The translations under genes and the position numbers were made by a program. Below, piece by piece: positions 36,668 to 44,226 of a DNA stretch of 44,226 bases. Origin of the DNA: an uncultured Erysipelotrichaceae bacterium (GTDB taxonomy: Bacteria > Bacillota_I > Bacilli_A > Erysipelotrichales > Erysipelotrichaceae); assembly GCA_900315225.1 (NCBI GenBank), contig OMYM01000012.1:1-44226 (forward strand), written 5' to 3'. The notes under the pieces are model-generated. The model did not search any database. It was not told the DNA's origin and saw nothing but the letters and a program-made list of their open reading frames with translations. Within the stretch, counting starts at the first letter, position 1. Each line of letters opens with the position of its first letter.

Positions 36668-37590
36668 AGGTATTCATTGATGGAAGCCATGGGACAACCG
36701 GGCTTAGGATTCATGAAAGACTGGAACAACGCAACGACATTGAGCTAATATCACTTTCTTTCGAAGACAGGCACAACCTGGAAAAACGAACAGAAGCAAT
36801 CAATGCGGCAGACATTGTCTTCCTATGCCTGCCGGACGACGCTGCCAGGGAAGCCGTTGGGCTTTGCCAAAATCCTGGCACCGTGATCATCGACACATCC
36901 ACGGCGCACAGGACTTCCCCTGGCTGGACGTATGGCATGGCCGAGCTGGAAGGGATGACGGACAAGATCAAATCTGCCAAGAGAATCGCCAATCCAGGCT
37001 GCCATGCCAGCGGATTCATCGCCTTGGTCCAACCGCTTGTCGCCAATGGAATCCTAGATAAAGGCGAAGTCTTCTCCTGTTTGAGCCTGACGGGATATTC
37101 AGGCGGAGGCAAGAAAATGATCGCGGAATATGAAGCCAGCGACAGAAATCCTCTTTTGGATGCCCCGCGCATGTATGGATTGACGCAAGAACACAAGCAC
37201 CTCAAGGAGATGAAGATTATCTGCAGCTTGGAAAAAGAGCCATTGTTCATGCCCGTCGTAGCCAGCTTCTACAGCGGCATGGAGACGGTTATTCCTTTGT
37301 CCGCATCCCAGGTAAACGGCACAAGAGCAGACATCGAAGATATATACCGCCAATTATACGGAAATGGATTGATTCGCTATGCAGAAAATATCGGCGAAAA
37401 CGGATTTGCTTCAGCGAATGCATTCAGTGGCAGAGACGACATGCAGGTTGGGGTATCAGGCAACGATGAAAGAATTCTATTGGTCGCAAGGTTCGACAAC
37501 CTTGGCAAAGGCGCCAGTGGCGCAGCGATCCAAAACATGAACATAGCGATGGGCGTAGATCCATGCATTGGCTTATCGATAGGAGGGTAG
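36664..37590 (+). CDS. argC: N-acetyl-gamma-glutamyl-phosphate reductase (short type)
   Basis: ArgC reduces N-acetylglutamyl phosphate to the semialdehyde with NADPH. The protein has 308 residues, so it is of the shorter type 2 class and not the usual form of about 345 residues in Bacillus. It has GSHGTTG at 7-13, FLCLPDDAA, the active-site Cys113 in NPGCHASG, and the late FDNLGKGASGAAIQNMN. The short form in an otherwise Bacillus-like operon is worth noting. It overlaps argH by four bases. Confidence 0.94.
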   Translation: MKVFIDGSHGTTGLRIHERLEQRNDIELISLSFEDRHNLEKRTEAINAADIVFLCLPDDAAREAVGLCQNPGTVIIDTSTAHRTSPGWTYGMAELEGMTDKIKSAKRIANPGCHASGFIALVQPLVANGILDKGEVFSCLSLTGYSGGGKKMIAEYEASDRNPLLDAPRMYGLTQEHKHLKEMKIICSLEKEPLFMPVVASFYSGMETVIPLSASQVNGTRADIEDIYRQLYGNGLIRYAENIGENGFASANAFSGRDDMQVGVSGNDERILLVARFDNLGKGASGAAIQNMNIAMGVDPCIGLSIGG

Positions 37591-37591
37591 G

Positions 37592-38812
37592 ATGAAATTC
37601 ATAGAAGGCGGTGTTACCGCCGCAAAAGGATTCAAGGCAGCCGGAACGCATTGCGGCATCAGGCAAGGCAGGACAAAGAACGATATCGCCCTGATCGCCT
37701 CCGATGTTGCATGCACCGCAGCAGGATTGTTTACAAAAAACCAGGTAAAGGCAGCACCCGTCCAACTGGACATCAAGATCATCAAAAGCGGCAAAGGGCA
37801 AGCCATTGCGGCCAATTCAGGCATAGCGAACGCCTGCGCGCCAAATGACATGGAAAGCGCCATTGCCATGCAAAAGGCAGCTGCGGAGGCACTTGGCATA
37901 GATCAGGAATTGGTTCTGGTTGGCTCGACTGGTGTCATTGGGCAACCATTGCCCATTGAACCCGTCAAGAAAGGTCTCAAGGAGCTTGCGGGCATGCTTG
38001 ATGAATCACCCGAGGGTTCCAACCAGGCCGCTTGGGCAATCATGACTACCGACACAAGAAAAAAAGAACTCGCTGTTTCATTCATGCTCTCGGGCAAGGA
38101 GGCAACGATTGGCGGAATTTCCAAGGGATCCGGCATGATTCATCCGAACATGGGAACCATGCTCTGCTACTTGACCAGCGATGTCGCCATAGAGGCAGGA
38201 TTGTTGAAGAAAGCCTTGAAGGCGGCTTGCGATGTCTCATTCAACCGAATCAGCGTAGATGGCGATACATCCACCAACGATTCCCTGATTATCTTGGCAA
38301 ACGGCATGGCAGGCAATGACTTGATCACGGAAGAAAACGAAGACTACGCTACATTCGCCAATGCATTGACAACCCTTTGCACAGAATTGGCACGCCGCAT
38401 GGCAGCCGATGGCGAAGGAGCGCGCCATTTGATTACCTGCACAGTCAAGAATACCGTGGATGAAAAGACTGCCGAAACCTTGGCAAAATCGGTCATTGGC
38501 TCTTCACTGACAAAGGCGGCGGTGTTTGGCTGCGATGCAAACTGGGGCAGGGTGCTATGCGCCTTGGGCTACAGTGGGATTGCCTTTGACCAAGACAAGG
38601 TGGATATTTCCTTCCATTCCAAGGCTGGCTCCATCACTGTAGCAAAGAATGGCAAAGGACTGGCGTTCGATGAAGACATTGCGCTTGCAATCCTGAAAGA
38701 AGACGAGGTCGTTATTGTCTGCGACATGCACAACGGATCCAGCGAAGCAACATGCTGGGGCTGCGACTTGACTTACGACTATGTGAAAATCAATGGAGAC
38801 TACCGCACATGA
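37592..38812 (+). CDS. argJ: Glutamate N-acetyltransferase / ornithine acetyltransferase
   Basis: ArgJ moves the acetyl group from acetylornithine to glutamate and in many species also starts the cycle with acetyl-CoA. The precursor cuts itself before a conserved Thr, here Thr189 in KGSGMIHPNMGTML; the residue before it is Gly where Ala is usual. Other signatures are SDVACTAAGLFTKNQVKAAP and NRISVDGDTSTNDS. No argA or argE is in the window, consistent with the acetyl-recycling route. It overlaps argB as ATGA. Confidence 0.96.
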   Translation: MKFIEGGVTAAKGFKAAGTHCGIRQGRTKNDIALIASDVACTAAGLFTKNQVKAAPVQLDIKIIKSGKGQAIAANSGIANACAPNDMESAIAMQKAAAEALGIDQELVLVGSTGVIGQPLPIEPVKKGLKELAGMLDESPEGSNQAAWAIMTTDTRKKELAVSFMLSGKEATIGGISKGSGMIHPNMGTMLCYLTSDVAIEAGLLKKALKAACDVSFNRISVDGDTSTNDSLIILANGMAGNDLITEENEDYATFANALTTLCTELARRMAADGEGARHLITCTVKNTVDEKTAETLAKSVIGSSLTKAAVFGCDANWGRVLCALGYSGIAFDQDKVDISFHSKAGSITVAKNGKGLAFDEDIALAILKEDEVVIVCDMHNGSSEATCWGCDLTYDYVKINGDYRT

Positions 38813-39675
38813 GTGAAGAATTCACCAACCAGGAAAGGGCGCGGATATTATCCCAAGCCCTCCCATACATCAAGCGCTACTACGGAAAAACGATTGTCAT
38901 CAAGTATGGTGGAAATGCCATGACCTCGGAAGATCTCAAACAACAAGTCATGGAAGACATTGTCCTTCTGACAATGATCGGCATCAAGGTGGTCTTAGTG
39001 CATGGAGGCGGTCCGGAATTATCCTCGATGATGATGAAGCTTGGCAAAAAGCCACAGTTCATCGATGGACTCAGGGTCACAGACAAAGAAACCGTCGATA
39101 TCGCGTCAATGGTTCTTGCCGGCAAGATCAACAAGAACCTGGTAAACCTGCTACAGACAAAAGGCGCAATGGCAATCGGACTCTCCGGCATGGATGCGCG
39201 CCTGATCGAGGCAAAGCCGAGAAACGAAAAATACGGCTTTGTTGGCGATGTGACGCAAATCAACGACAAAGTCATCGCAGACCTGCTTGATTCCGGCTAT
39301 GTGCCAGTCGTCTCAACCCTTGGCTGCGACAAGGAAGGCAATATATACAACATCAACGGTGATACAGCCGCTGGCCGCATTGCTTCGGCTGTGAAAGCGG
39401 AGAGATTGATCATGATGACAGACATCTCAGGCATACTCCACGACCCAAGCGATGCAAACACATTGATCCCATCGCTGACCGTTGCTGAGGCAAAGGTGCT
39501 TGAAAAACAAGGTGTCATCAGCGGGGGAATGATCCCCAAGGTTCGTTGCGCAACCGATGCGGTGGAAGATGGCGTCGGCGCAGTTGTCATTATCGACGGC
39601 AGGATCCCTCACGCCGTGCTGATGGAAATCCTGACCAATGAAGGCGCTGGAACTTTGATTCAGAAAGAGGCATGA
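38809..39675 (+). CDS. argB: Acetylglutamate kinase
   Basis: ArgB phosphorylates N-acetylglutamate and in many organisms is the arginine-feedback point. The 288-residue protein of the amino-acid-kinase fold has IVIKYGGNAM, LVHGGGPELSS, NINGDTAAGRIASA and GGMIPKV. The ATG at 38809 overlaps the argJ stop; the open frame starting further upstream at 38752 is not needed. The N-terminal helix before the kinase core (about 25 residues) is present; in other species that helix goes with arginine-sensitive hexamers. Sensitivity here is not shown. Confidence 0.96.
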   Translation: MSEEFTNQERARILSQALPYIKRYYGKTIVIKYGGNAMTSEDLKQQVMEDIVLLTMIGIKVVLVHGGGPELSSMMMKLGKKPQFIDGLRVTDKETVDIASMVLAGKINKNLVNLLQTKGAMAIGLSGMDARLIEAKPRNEKYGFVGDVTQINDKVIADLLDSGYVPVVSTLGCDKEGNIYNINGDTAAGRIASAVKAERLIMMTDISGILHDPSDANTLIPSLTVAEAKVLEKQGVISGGMIPKVRCATDAVEDGVGAVVIIDGRIPHAVLMEILTNEGAGTLIQKEA

Positions 39676-39676
39676 C

Positions 39677-40852
39677 ATGAACATCAAGGAAATCGACAAC
39701 ACATACATAGCCCACACATATGGACGCTTTCCAGTGCATCTAGTCACAGGGAAAGGATCTGTTGCATGTGATGAAAACGGAAAAGAATACATTGACCTAG
39801 GCACAGGCATCGGGGTCAATTTGTTTGGCTATTGCGACGAGACTTGGCAACAAGCCGTCAAGGAGCAACTGGGTTATATCCAGCATACGTCAAACCTGTA
39901 CTATACAGGACCTTGCGCCAACCTTGCCAAGCTGCTGTGCGAAAAAACAGGCATGAAGAAAGTCTTCTTCTGCAATTCAGGCGCCGAGGCAAACGAATGC
40001 GCCATCAAGGCAGCAAGAAGATACGGTCAATTGCACAAGGGAGAGGGGAACTACTATATTGTCACCCTGGAAAACAGTTTCCACGGCAGAACGCTCACAA
40101 CCCTTGCAGCAACAGGCCAAGATCACTTCCACGAGCTGTTTCAGCCTCTTACACCTGGCTTCGTGCATGCCAAGCCAGATGATGCGGACAGTGTCAGAAA
40201 GCTCGTTGAGGAATATCCATGTTGCGCAATCATGATCGAATGTGTGCAAGGAGAGGGCGGCGTGCATGCCTTGAAGCAGGAATTCATCGATGAAATCAAG
40301 AAAATCGCCCAAGGGCATGAACTGCTTGTCATTTGCGATGAGGTGCAAACGGGCAATGGACGTACAGGTGCATTGTATTCCTGCATGCACTATGGACTTC
40401 AGCCAGATATCATGACAACAGCCAAAGGCATTGGCGGAGGTCTGCCCATTGGAATCACAATGCTTGGAGACAAAGTGCAGGATATCTTCAAGCCTGGCGA
40501 CAATGGTTCAACCTTCGGCGGCAATCCCATCGCTTGCGCCGGGGCTTTGGCAAACCTAAAGCGTTTGGACGATGAACTCATGGAAAGCGTCAAGGCAAAG
40601 AGCGACCACGCCCGTGCAAGACTCATGGCTTGCGAGGAAGTGGAAAGCCTGGATGGCCTCGGCATGATGATTGGCATCAAGCCAAAGAAGGCAAAAAACA
40701 GCGATATCGCAATGAAATGCCTGGAAAAGGGAGTTTTGGTATTGACGGCAGGAAACAACATGGTACGTTTGTTACCAGCATTAAACATAGACGAAAAAAC
40801 CTTGGACAAAGGAATTTCGATTCTGATCGAAACACTCAGGGAGGAAGCATGA
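39677..40852 (+). CDS. argD: Acetylornithine aminotransferase
   Basis: ArgD is a PLP enzyme that transaminates N-acetylglutamate semialdehyde to N-acetylornithine. The 391-residue class III aminotransferase shows FCNSGAEANECAIKAAR, NSFHGRTLTTLAATGQ, CDEVQTGNGRTG and the PLP lysine (about residue 250) in TTAKGIGGGLPIG. It starts one base after the argB stop and overlaps argF as ATGA. Confidence 0.96.
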   Translation: MNIKEIDNTYIAHTYGRFPVHLVTGKGSVACDENGKEYIDLGTGIGVNLFGYCDETWQQAVKEQLGYIQHTSNLYYTGPCANLAKLLCEKTGMKKVFFCNSGAEANECAIKAARRYGQLHKGEGNYYIVTLENSFHGRTLTTLAATGQDHFHELFQPLTPGFVHAKPDDADSVRKLVEEYPCCAIMIECVQGEGGVHALKQEFIDEIKKIAQGHELLVICDEVQTGNGRTGALYSCMHYGLQPDIMTTAKGIGGGLPIGITMLGDKVQDIFKPGDNGSTFGGNPIACAGALANLKRLDDELMESVKAKSDHARARLMACEEVESLDGLGMMIGIKPKKAKNSDIAMKCLEKGVLVLTAGNNMVRLLPALNIDEKTLDKGISILIETLREEA

Positions 40853-41832
40853 ATCTAAAAGGAAGGGATCTATTGACGCTTCTGGACTTTGCGCCAGAGG
40901 AAATCGAAGGCTTGCTTGACTTAGCCGCAAGTCTGAAAGACAAGAAGAAAAACGGCATTCTTCACCGCATGCACGAAGGCAAGAACATTGCCTTGATATT
41001 TGAAAAAACCAGCACGCGCACAAGATGTGCATTTGAAGTGGCTGCCCATGACCTTGGCATGGGAACAACCTACCTTGGTCCAACTGGTTCGCAAATGGGC
41101 ATCAAGGAAACCATCGCCGACACGGCAAGGGTATTGTCGGGAATGTACGATGCGATCGAATACAGAGGCTATGGCCAGGAAATCGTCGAGGAAATCGCCC
41201 GCTATTCCGATGTCCCTGTATACAACGGACTGACCAACGAATTCCATCCAACCCAGGTGCTTGCGGATTTGTTGACTATCCGCGAACACTTTGGAGCGCT
41301 CAAGGGAATGCACTTGGTCTACATGGGAGACGCACGCTTCAACATGGGAAGATCACTCATGATCGGCTGTGCGAAAATGGGGATGCATTTCACTGCATGT
41401 GCGCCAGAAGGATATTTCCCTGATAAAGAATTGGTTGAAACCTGCAAGTCCATCGCTCAAGAGACAGGCGGCGAAATCACCTTGTCCCACGACCCATATG
41501 CTTCCGTCAAGGATGCCGATGTCATCTATACGGACATCTGGGTATCCATGGGCGAGCCTCAGGAAGCATGGGAAGAAAGAATCAACCTGATGAAGCCATA
41601 CCAGGTCAACGCCGACTTGATGTCCCACGCCAAGGATACAACAATCTTCATGCATTGCTTGCCGTCCTATCACAATGACCAGACCGACATTGGCGCCGCT
41701 GTATGTAAGACATACGGCATGACGGCATTGGAAGTCACAGATGAAGTGTTCGAAAGCAAGCAATCCTTGGTATTCGAGGAAGCAGAGAACCGCATGCATA
41801 CGATCAAAGCGGTCATCGCAGCAACACTATGA
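40849..41832 (+). CDS. argF: Ornithine carbamoyltransferase
   Basis: This enzyme makes citrulline from ornithine and carbamoyl phosphate. The 327 residues carry the carbamoyl-phosphate site EKTSTRTR (STRTR at 55-59), EFHPTQVLADL and the ornithine-binding FMHCLPSYHND. The start at 40849 follows AGGGAGG and overlaps the argD stop; the open frame beginning at 40630 is a shadow of argD. Being next to biosynthetic genes argues for an anabolic role, not the catabolic one in the arginine deiminase pathway. Confidence 0.96.
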   Translation: MNLKGRDLLTLLDFAPEEIEGLLDLAASLKDKKKNGILHRMHEGKNIALIFEKTSTRTRCAFEVAAHDLGMGTTYLGPTGSQMGIKETIADTARVLSGMYDAIEYRGYGQEIVEEIARYSDVPVYNGLTNEFHPTQVLADLLTIREHFGALKGMHLVYMGDARFNMGRSLMIGCAKMGMHFTACAPEGYFPDKELVETCKSIAQETGGEITLSHDPYASVKDADVIYTDIWVSMGEPQEAWEERINLMKPYQVNADLMSHAKDTTIFMHCLPSYHNDQTDIGAAVCKTYGMTALEVTDEVFESKQSLVFEEAENRMHTIKAVIAATL

Positions 41833-42908
41833 ACAAGAAAGCCTATCTGATTCTTGCGGATGGGACCGTGTTCGAGGGAAAACGCTTTGGCGCAACGCAT
41901 GAAGCCATGGGAGAACTCGTCTTTACCACCGGCATGGGAGGCTACATTGAGACATTGACCGATCCTAGCTTCGCCGGCCAAATCGTCATCCAGACCTTTC
42001 CCATGATCGGCAACTATGGAATGATAACGCAGGATTACGAAGGAATCCCTCGTGTCAAGGGATATGTCGTGCGCGAATATTGCGAGATTCCATCCAACTT
42101 TCGCAGTGAAAACGATATCGACAGCTGGCTCAAAGAACAGGGCATCCCTGGCATATGCGGGGTAGATACCCGCGAGCTAACGAGGATCATTCGCAGCCAA
42201 GGCGTCATTAACGCACTGATCAGCGATCATGTTCCCGCAAATCTTGATGAACTCAAGAACTTCAAGGTGGAAAATGTCTTGAAGGAAGCCAGTTGCGCAA
42301 ATCCTGAATTCCATCCAGCGCAAGGAGAAAAACGATTTCATGTCGCCTTGCTGGACTATGGCGCAAAACGCAACATCATCCGCTGCCTGCAGCAGCGGGG
42401 ATGCGATGTCACAGTGCTGCCATACGATACCTCCGCAAGCGAAATCCTCGCTCTTGGCATTGATGGCGTGATGCTTAGCAACGGTCCTGGCGATCCAGCG
42501 GAAAACACCTACAGCATCCGGCAAATACAGGAAATCGTTGGAAAAATACCGGTATTTGGCATTTGCCTAGGCCATCAGCTCATGGCGCTTGCCATGGGAG
42601 GGAAGACATACAAGATGAAATTCGGTCATCGCGGGGTCAACCAACCCGTCAAAGACATGACAACGGGAAAGACATACGTCACAACGCAAAACCACGGATA
42701 TGCCGTAGACCAGGAAAGCCTGAAAGGCATTGGAACCCTACGCTTTGCCAATGTCAACGACGGCACCTGCGAAGGGATGAGCTATCCCGGAAAGAAAGCC
42801 ATGACCGTGCAATTCCACCCCGAGGCATGCGCCGGTCCGCACGACACAATGTTCCTGTTCGATGAATTCATGAAAATGATGGAGGAGGAAACACATGCCG
42901 CTGGATAA
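41829..42908 (+). CDS. carA: Carbamoyl phosphate synthase small subunit
   Basis: CarA is the glutaminase subunit that feeds ammonia to CarB. The 359-residue protein has an N-terminal domain with [20 protein letters not shown] and a C-terminal class I glutamine amidotransferase with nucleophile Cys246 in FGICLGHQ and the later QFHPEA. It overlaps argF as ATGA and overlaps carB by 14 bases. In this operon it would be controlled by arginine; whether a separate pyrimidine-linked copy exists cannot be seen. Confidence 0.96.
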   Translation: MNKKAYLILADGTVFEGKRFGATHEAMGELVFTTGMGGYIETLTDPSFAGQIVIQTFPMIGNYGMITQDYEGIPRVKGYVVREYCEIPSNFRSENDIDSWLKEQGIPGICGVDTRELTRIIRSQGVINALISDHVPANLDELKNFKVENVLKEASCANPEFHPAQGEKRFHVALLDYGAKRNIIRCLQQRGCDVTVLPYDTSASEILALGIDGVMLSNGPGDPAENTYSIRQIQEIVGKIPVFGICLGHQLMALAMGGKTYKMKFGHRGVNQPVKDMTTGKTYVTTQNHGYAVDQESLKGIGTLRFANVNDGTCEGMSYPGKKAMTVQFHPEACAGPHDTMFLFDEFMKMMEEETHAAG

Positions 42909-44226
42909 ATCGGTAAAAAAAGTACTGATGATCGGATCTGGTCCAATCATCATCGGGCAAGCGGCGGAATTCGACTACGCTGGCGCTCAAGCGTGTACCA
43001 TTTTGCGCAAGCAAGGGATTGAGACCGTCCTGGTCAACTCCAATCCAGCGACAATCATGACCGATACAAGCATGGCGGATGCCATTTACCTGGAACCGCT
43101 CAATCTTGATACCTTGAAAAGAATCATCGTCAAGGAAAAACCCGACAGCCTGCTGGCAGGACTGGGTGGTCAGACGGCATTGACGCTGGCAATGCAGCTG
43201 AATGAAAACAACTGGCTCCAAAGGCATGGCGTCAGGCTCTTGGGAACCGACATCAACGCGATATTAGATGCCGAAGACAGAGACCGTTTCCGCAGTCTCA
43301 TGCATCGCATTGGGCAACCTTGCGTCCCTAGCGAAATCGCCAACAGCATGGAAGAAGTCATGACAGCCGCCAACCACATCGGCTATCCTGTCATCGTCCG
43401 CCCGGCATTTACCCTTGGCGGCACGGGAGGAGGCATCGCTAGTGATAGCGAGGAACTCCATCGCATTGCCCGAAATGGACTGGACATGTCCCCAATCCAC
43501 CAGGTGCTGATTGAGAAATGCATCTCGGGATGGAAAGAAATCGAGTTTGAGACAATGCGCGATGCCAATGGCAATGTCTTGGCGATTTGTTCGATGGAAA
43601 ACGTCGACCCCGTTGGCATTCACACCGGTGATTCCATTGTCGTAGCGCCTGCGCTTACCCTGGCCGACAAAGAACTACAGATGCTTCGGACAGCTGCTCT
43701 GGACATCATTTGCGCCATTGGCATCGTTGGCGGATGCAACGTACAATTTGCCTTGCATCCAGACAGCTTTGAATACGCCGTCATCGAGGTCAATCCCCGT
43801 GTATCAAGAAGCTCAGCGCTCGCCTCAAAGGCAACCGGCTACCCAATCGCCAAAGTGACGACAATGATCGCCTTGGGCTATTCCCTTGATGAAATCAAGA
43901 ACGAAGTCACGGGAAAAACAACCTGTTTCTTCGAACCCGCCCTTGACTATGTTGCGGTAAAGTTCCCAAAATGGCCTTTCGAGAAATTCTTTGGCTCTGA
44001 CCGAAAACTTGGCACCCAGATGAAAGCGACAGGGGAAGTCATGTCCATTGCTCCCAGCTTCGAGGCTGGCCTCATGAAAGCCATTCGCGGGGCAGAGATC
44101 GGCCTTGACACGCTGAATGCAGCGCCACTCGACAACCGTGATGTTCGAGAACGCCTGCACGACCAAAACGACAGAAGAATCTTCACCATATTCGAAGCAA
44201 TCAAAAAAGGTGTATCCCTATCGGAA
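42895..44226 (+). CDS. carB: Carbamoyl phosphate synthase large subunit, partial (runs off window end)
   Basis: CarB makes carbamoyl phosphate from bicarbonate, ammonia and two ATP. Only the first 444 residues, roughly the carboxy-phosphate half, are in the window; the full protein is usually about 1060-1070. Signatures seen: [20 protein letters not shown] at the start, [33 protein letters not shown], and [28 protein letters not shown] precedes the ATG at 42895, inside the end of carA. The frame is open to the last base, so the truncation is only the window edge. Confidence 0.96.
   Translation, partial: MPLDKSVKKVLMIGSGPIIIGQAAEFDYAGAQACTILRKQGIETVLVNSNPATIMTDTSMADAIYLEPLNLDTLKRIIVKEKPDSLLAGLGGQTALTLAMQLNENNWLQRHGVRLLGTDINAILDAEDRDRFRSLMHRIGQPCVPSEIANSMEEVMTAANHIGYPVIVRPAFTLGGTGGGIASDSEELHRIARNGLDMSPIHQVLIEKCISGWKEIEFETMRDANGNVLAICSMENVDPVGIHTGDSIVVAPALTLADKELQMLRTAALDIICAIGIVGGCNVQFALHPDSFEYAVIEVNPRVSRSSALASKATGYPIAKVTTMIALGYSLDEIKNEVTGKTTCFFEPALDYVAVKFPKWPFEKFFGSDRKLGTQMKATGEVMSIAPSFEAGLMKAIRGAEIGLDTLNAAPLDNRDVRERLHDQNDRRIFTIFEAIKKGVSLSE

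Overview
The window is a gene-dense, mostly plus-strand piece of a bacterial chromosome, with GC close to half by eye. It reads as a low- to mid-GC Gram-positive (Bacillota). The evidence is the Firmicutes-type primosome genes dnaB and dnaI, RNase J, HrcA with CIRCE operators, a T-box leader, a mannose-family PTS and strong AGGAGG ribosome binding sites. The short intergenic regions, the hrcA-grpE-dnaK-dnaJ-clpB order and the polA-mutM-coaE-dnaB-dnaI order suggest Erysipelotrichia or a relative; that placement is an inference. TGA is used as a stop, so the code is standard. No rRNA, tRNA, CRISPR array, insertion sequence or phage gene was seen.

Layout. 1-698 (minus) is a Ppx/GppA phosphatase cut by the window edge. 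787-2049 is pyrH-frr. 2139-5847 is uppS-cdsA-dxr-rseP (isoprenoid, lipid and envelope functions). 5901-7037 (minus) is nagA, divergent from a mannose-family PTS operon (IIA-IIC-IID, no IIB) at 7149-9191. 9273-9989 is radC. 10120-17287 holds a divergent TroA-like lipoprotein gene followed by polA-mutM-coaE-dnaB-dnaI (DNA repair and replication initiation). 17344-18939 is pfkA plus a metallo-beta-lactamase-fold hydrolase. 18991-22554 (minus) carries a P1-family peptidase, peptide deformylase and RNase J. 22650-24418 is ftsW-rsmD. 24442-31898 is the heat-shock operon hrcA-grpE-dnaK-dnaJ-clpB behind two CIRCE operators. 31963-33730 is a CapA-like lipoprotein and an unrecognised repeat protein. 33767-44226 is a T-box-controlled arginine operon, argG-H-C-J-B-D-F-carA-carB, with carB running off the end.

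The arginine block encodes a nearly complete route from glutamate to arginine. ArgJ is of the bifunctional family, which can recycle acetyl groups, and carAB supplies carbamoyl phosphate. One tRNA-sensing T-box in front of argG probably governs all nine genes. NagA and the PTS probably form an amino-sugar uptake and deacetylation module, but the IIB subunit must come from elsewhere.

Most of the window is ordinary housekeeping DNA. The less ordinary parts are: (i) a 179-residue protein (33191-33730) built of five units with an exact 26-residue period; (ii) an 11-codon leader ORF with a good ribosome binding site, overlapping a stem that would sequester the ribosome binding site of the TroA-like lipoprotein gene (10039-10120); (iii) that lipoprotein itself, which has lost every expected metal ligand; (iv) a hairpin cluster with two alternative pairings between dnaK and dnaJ; and (v) a Ser-to-His change in catalytic motif A of DNA polymerase I.
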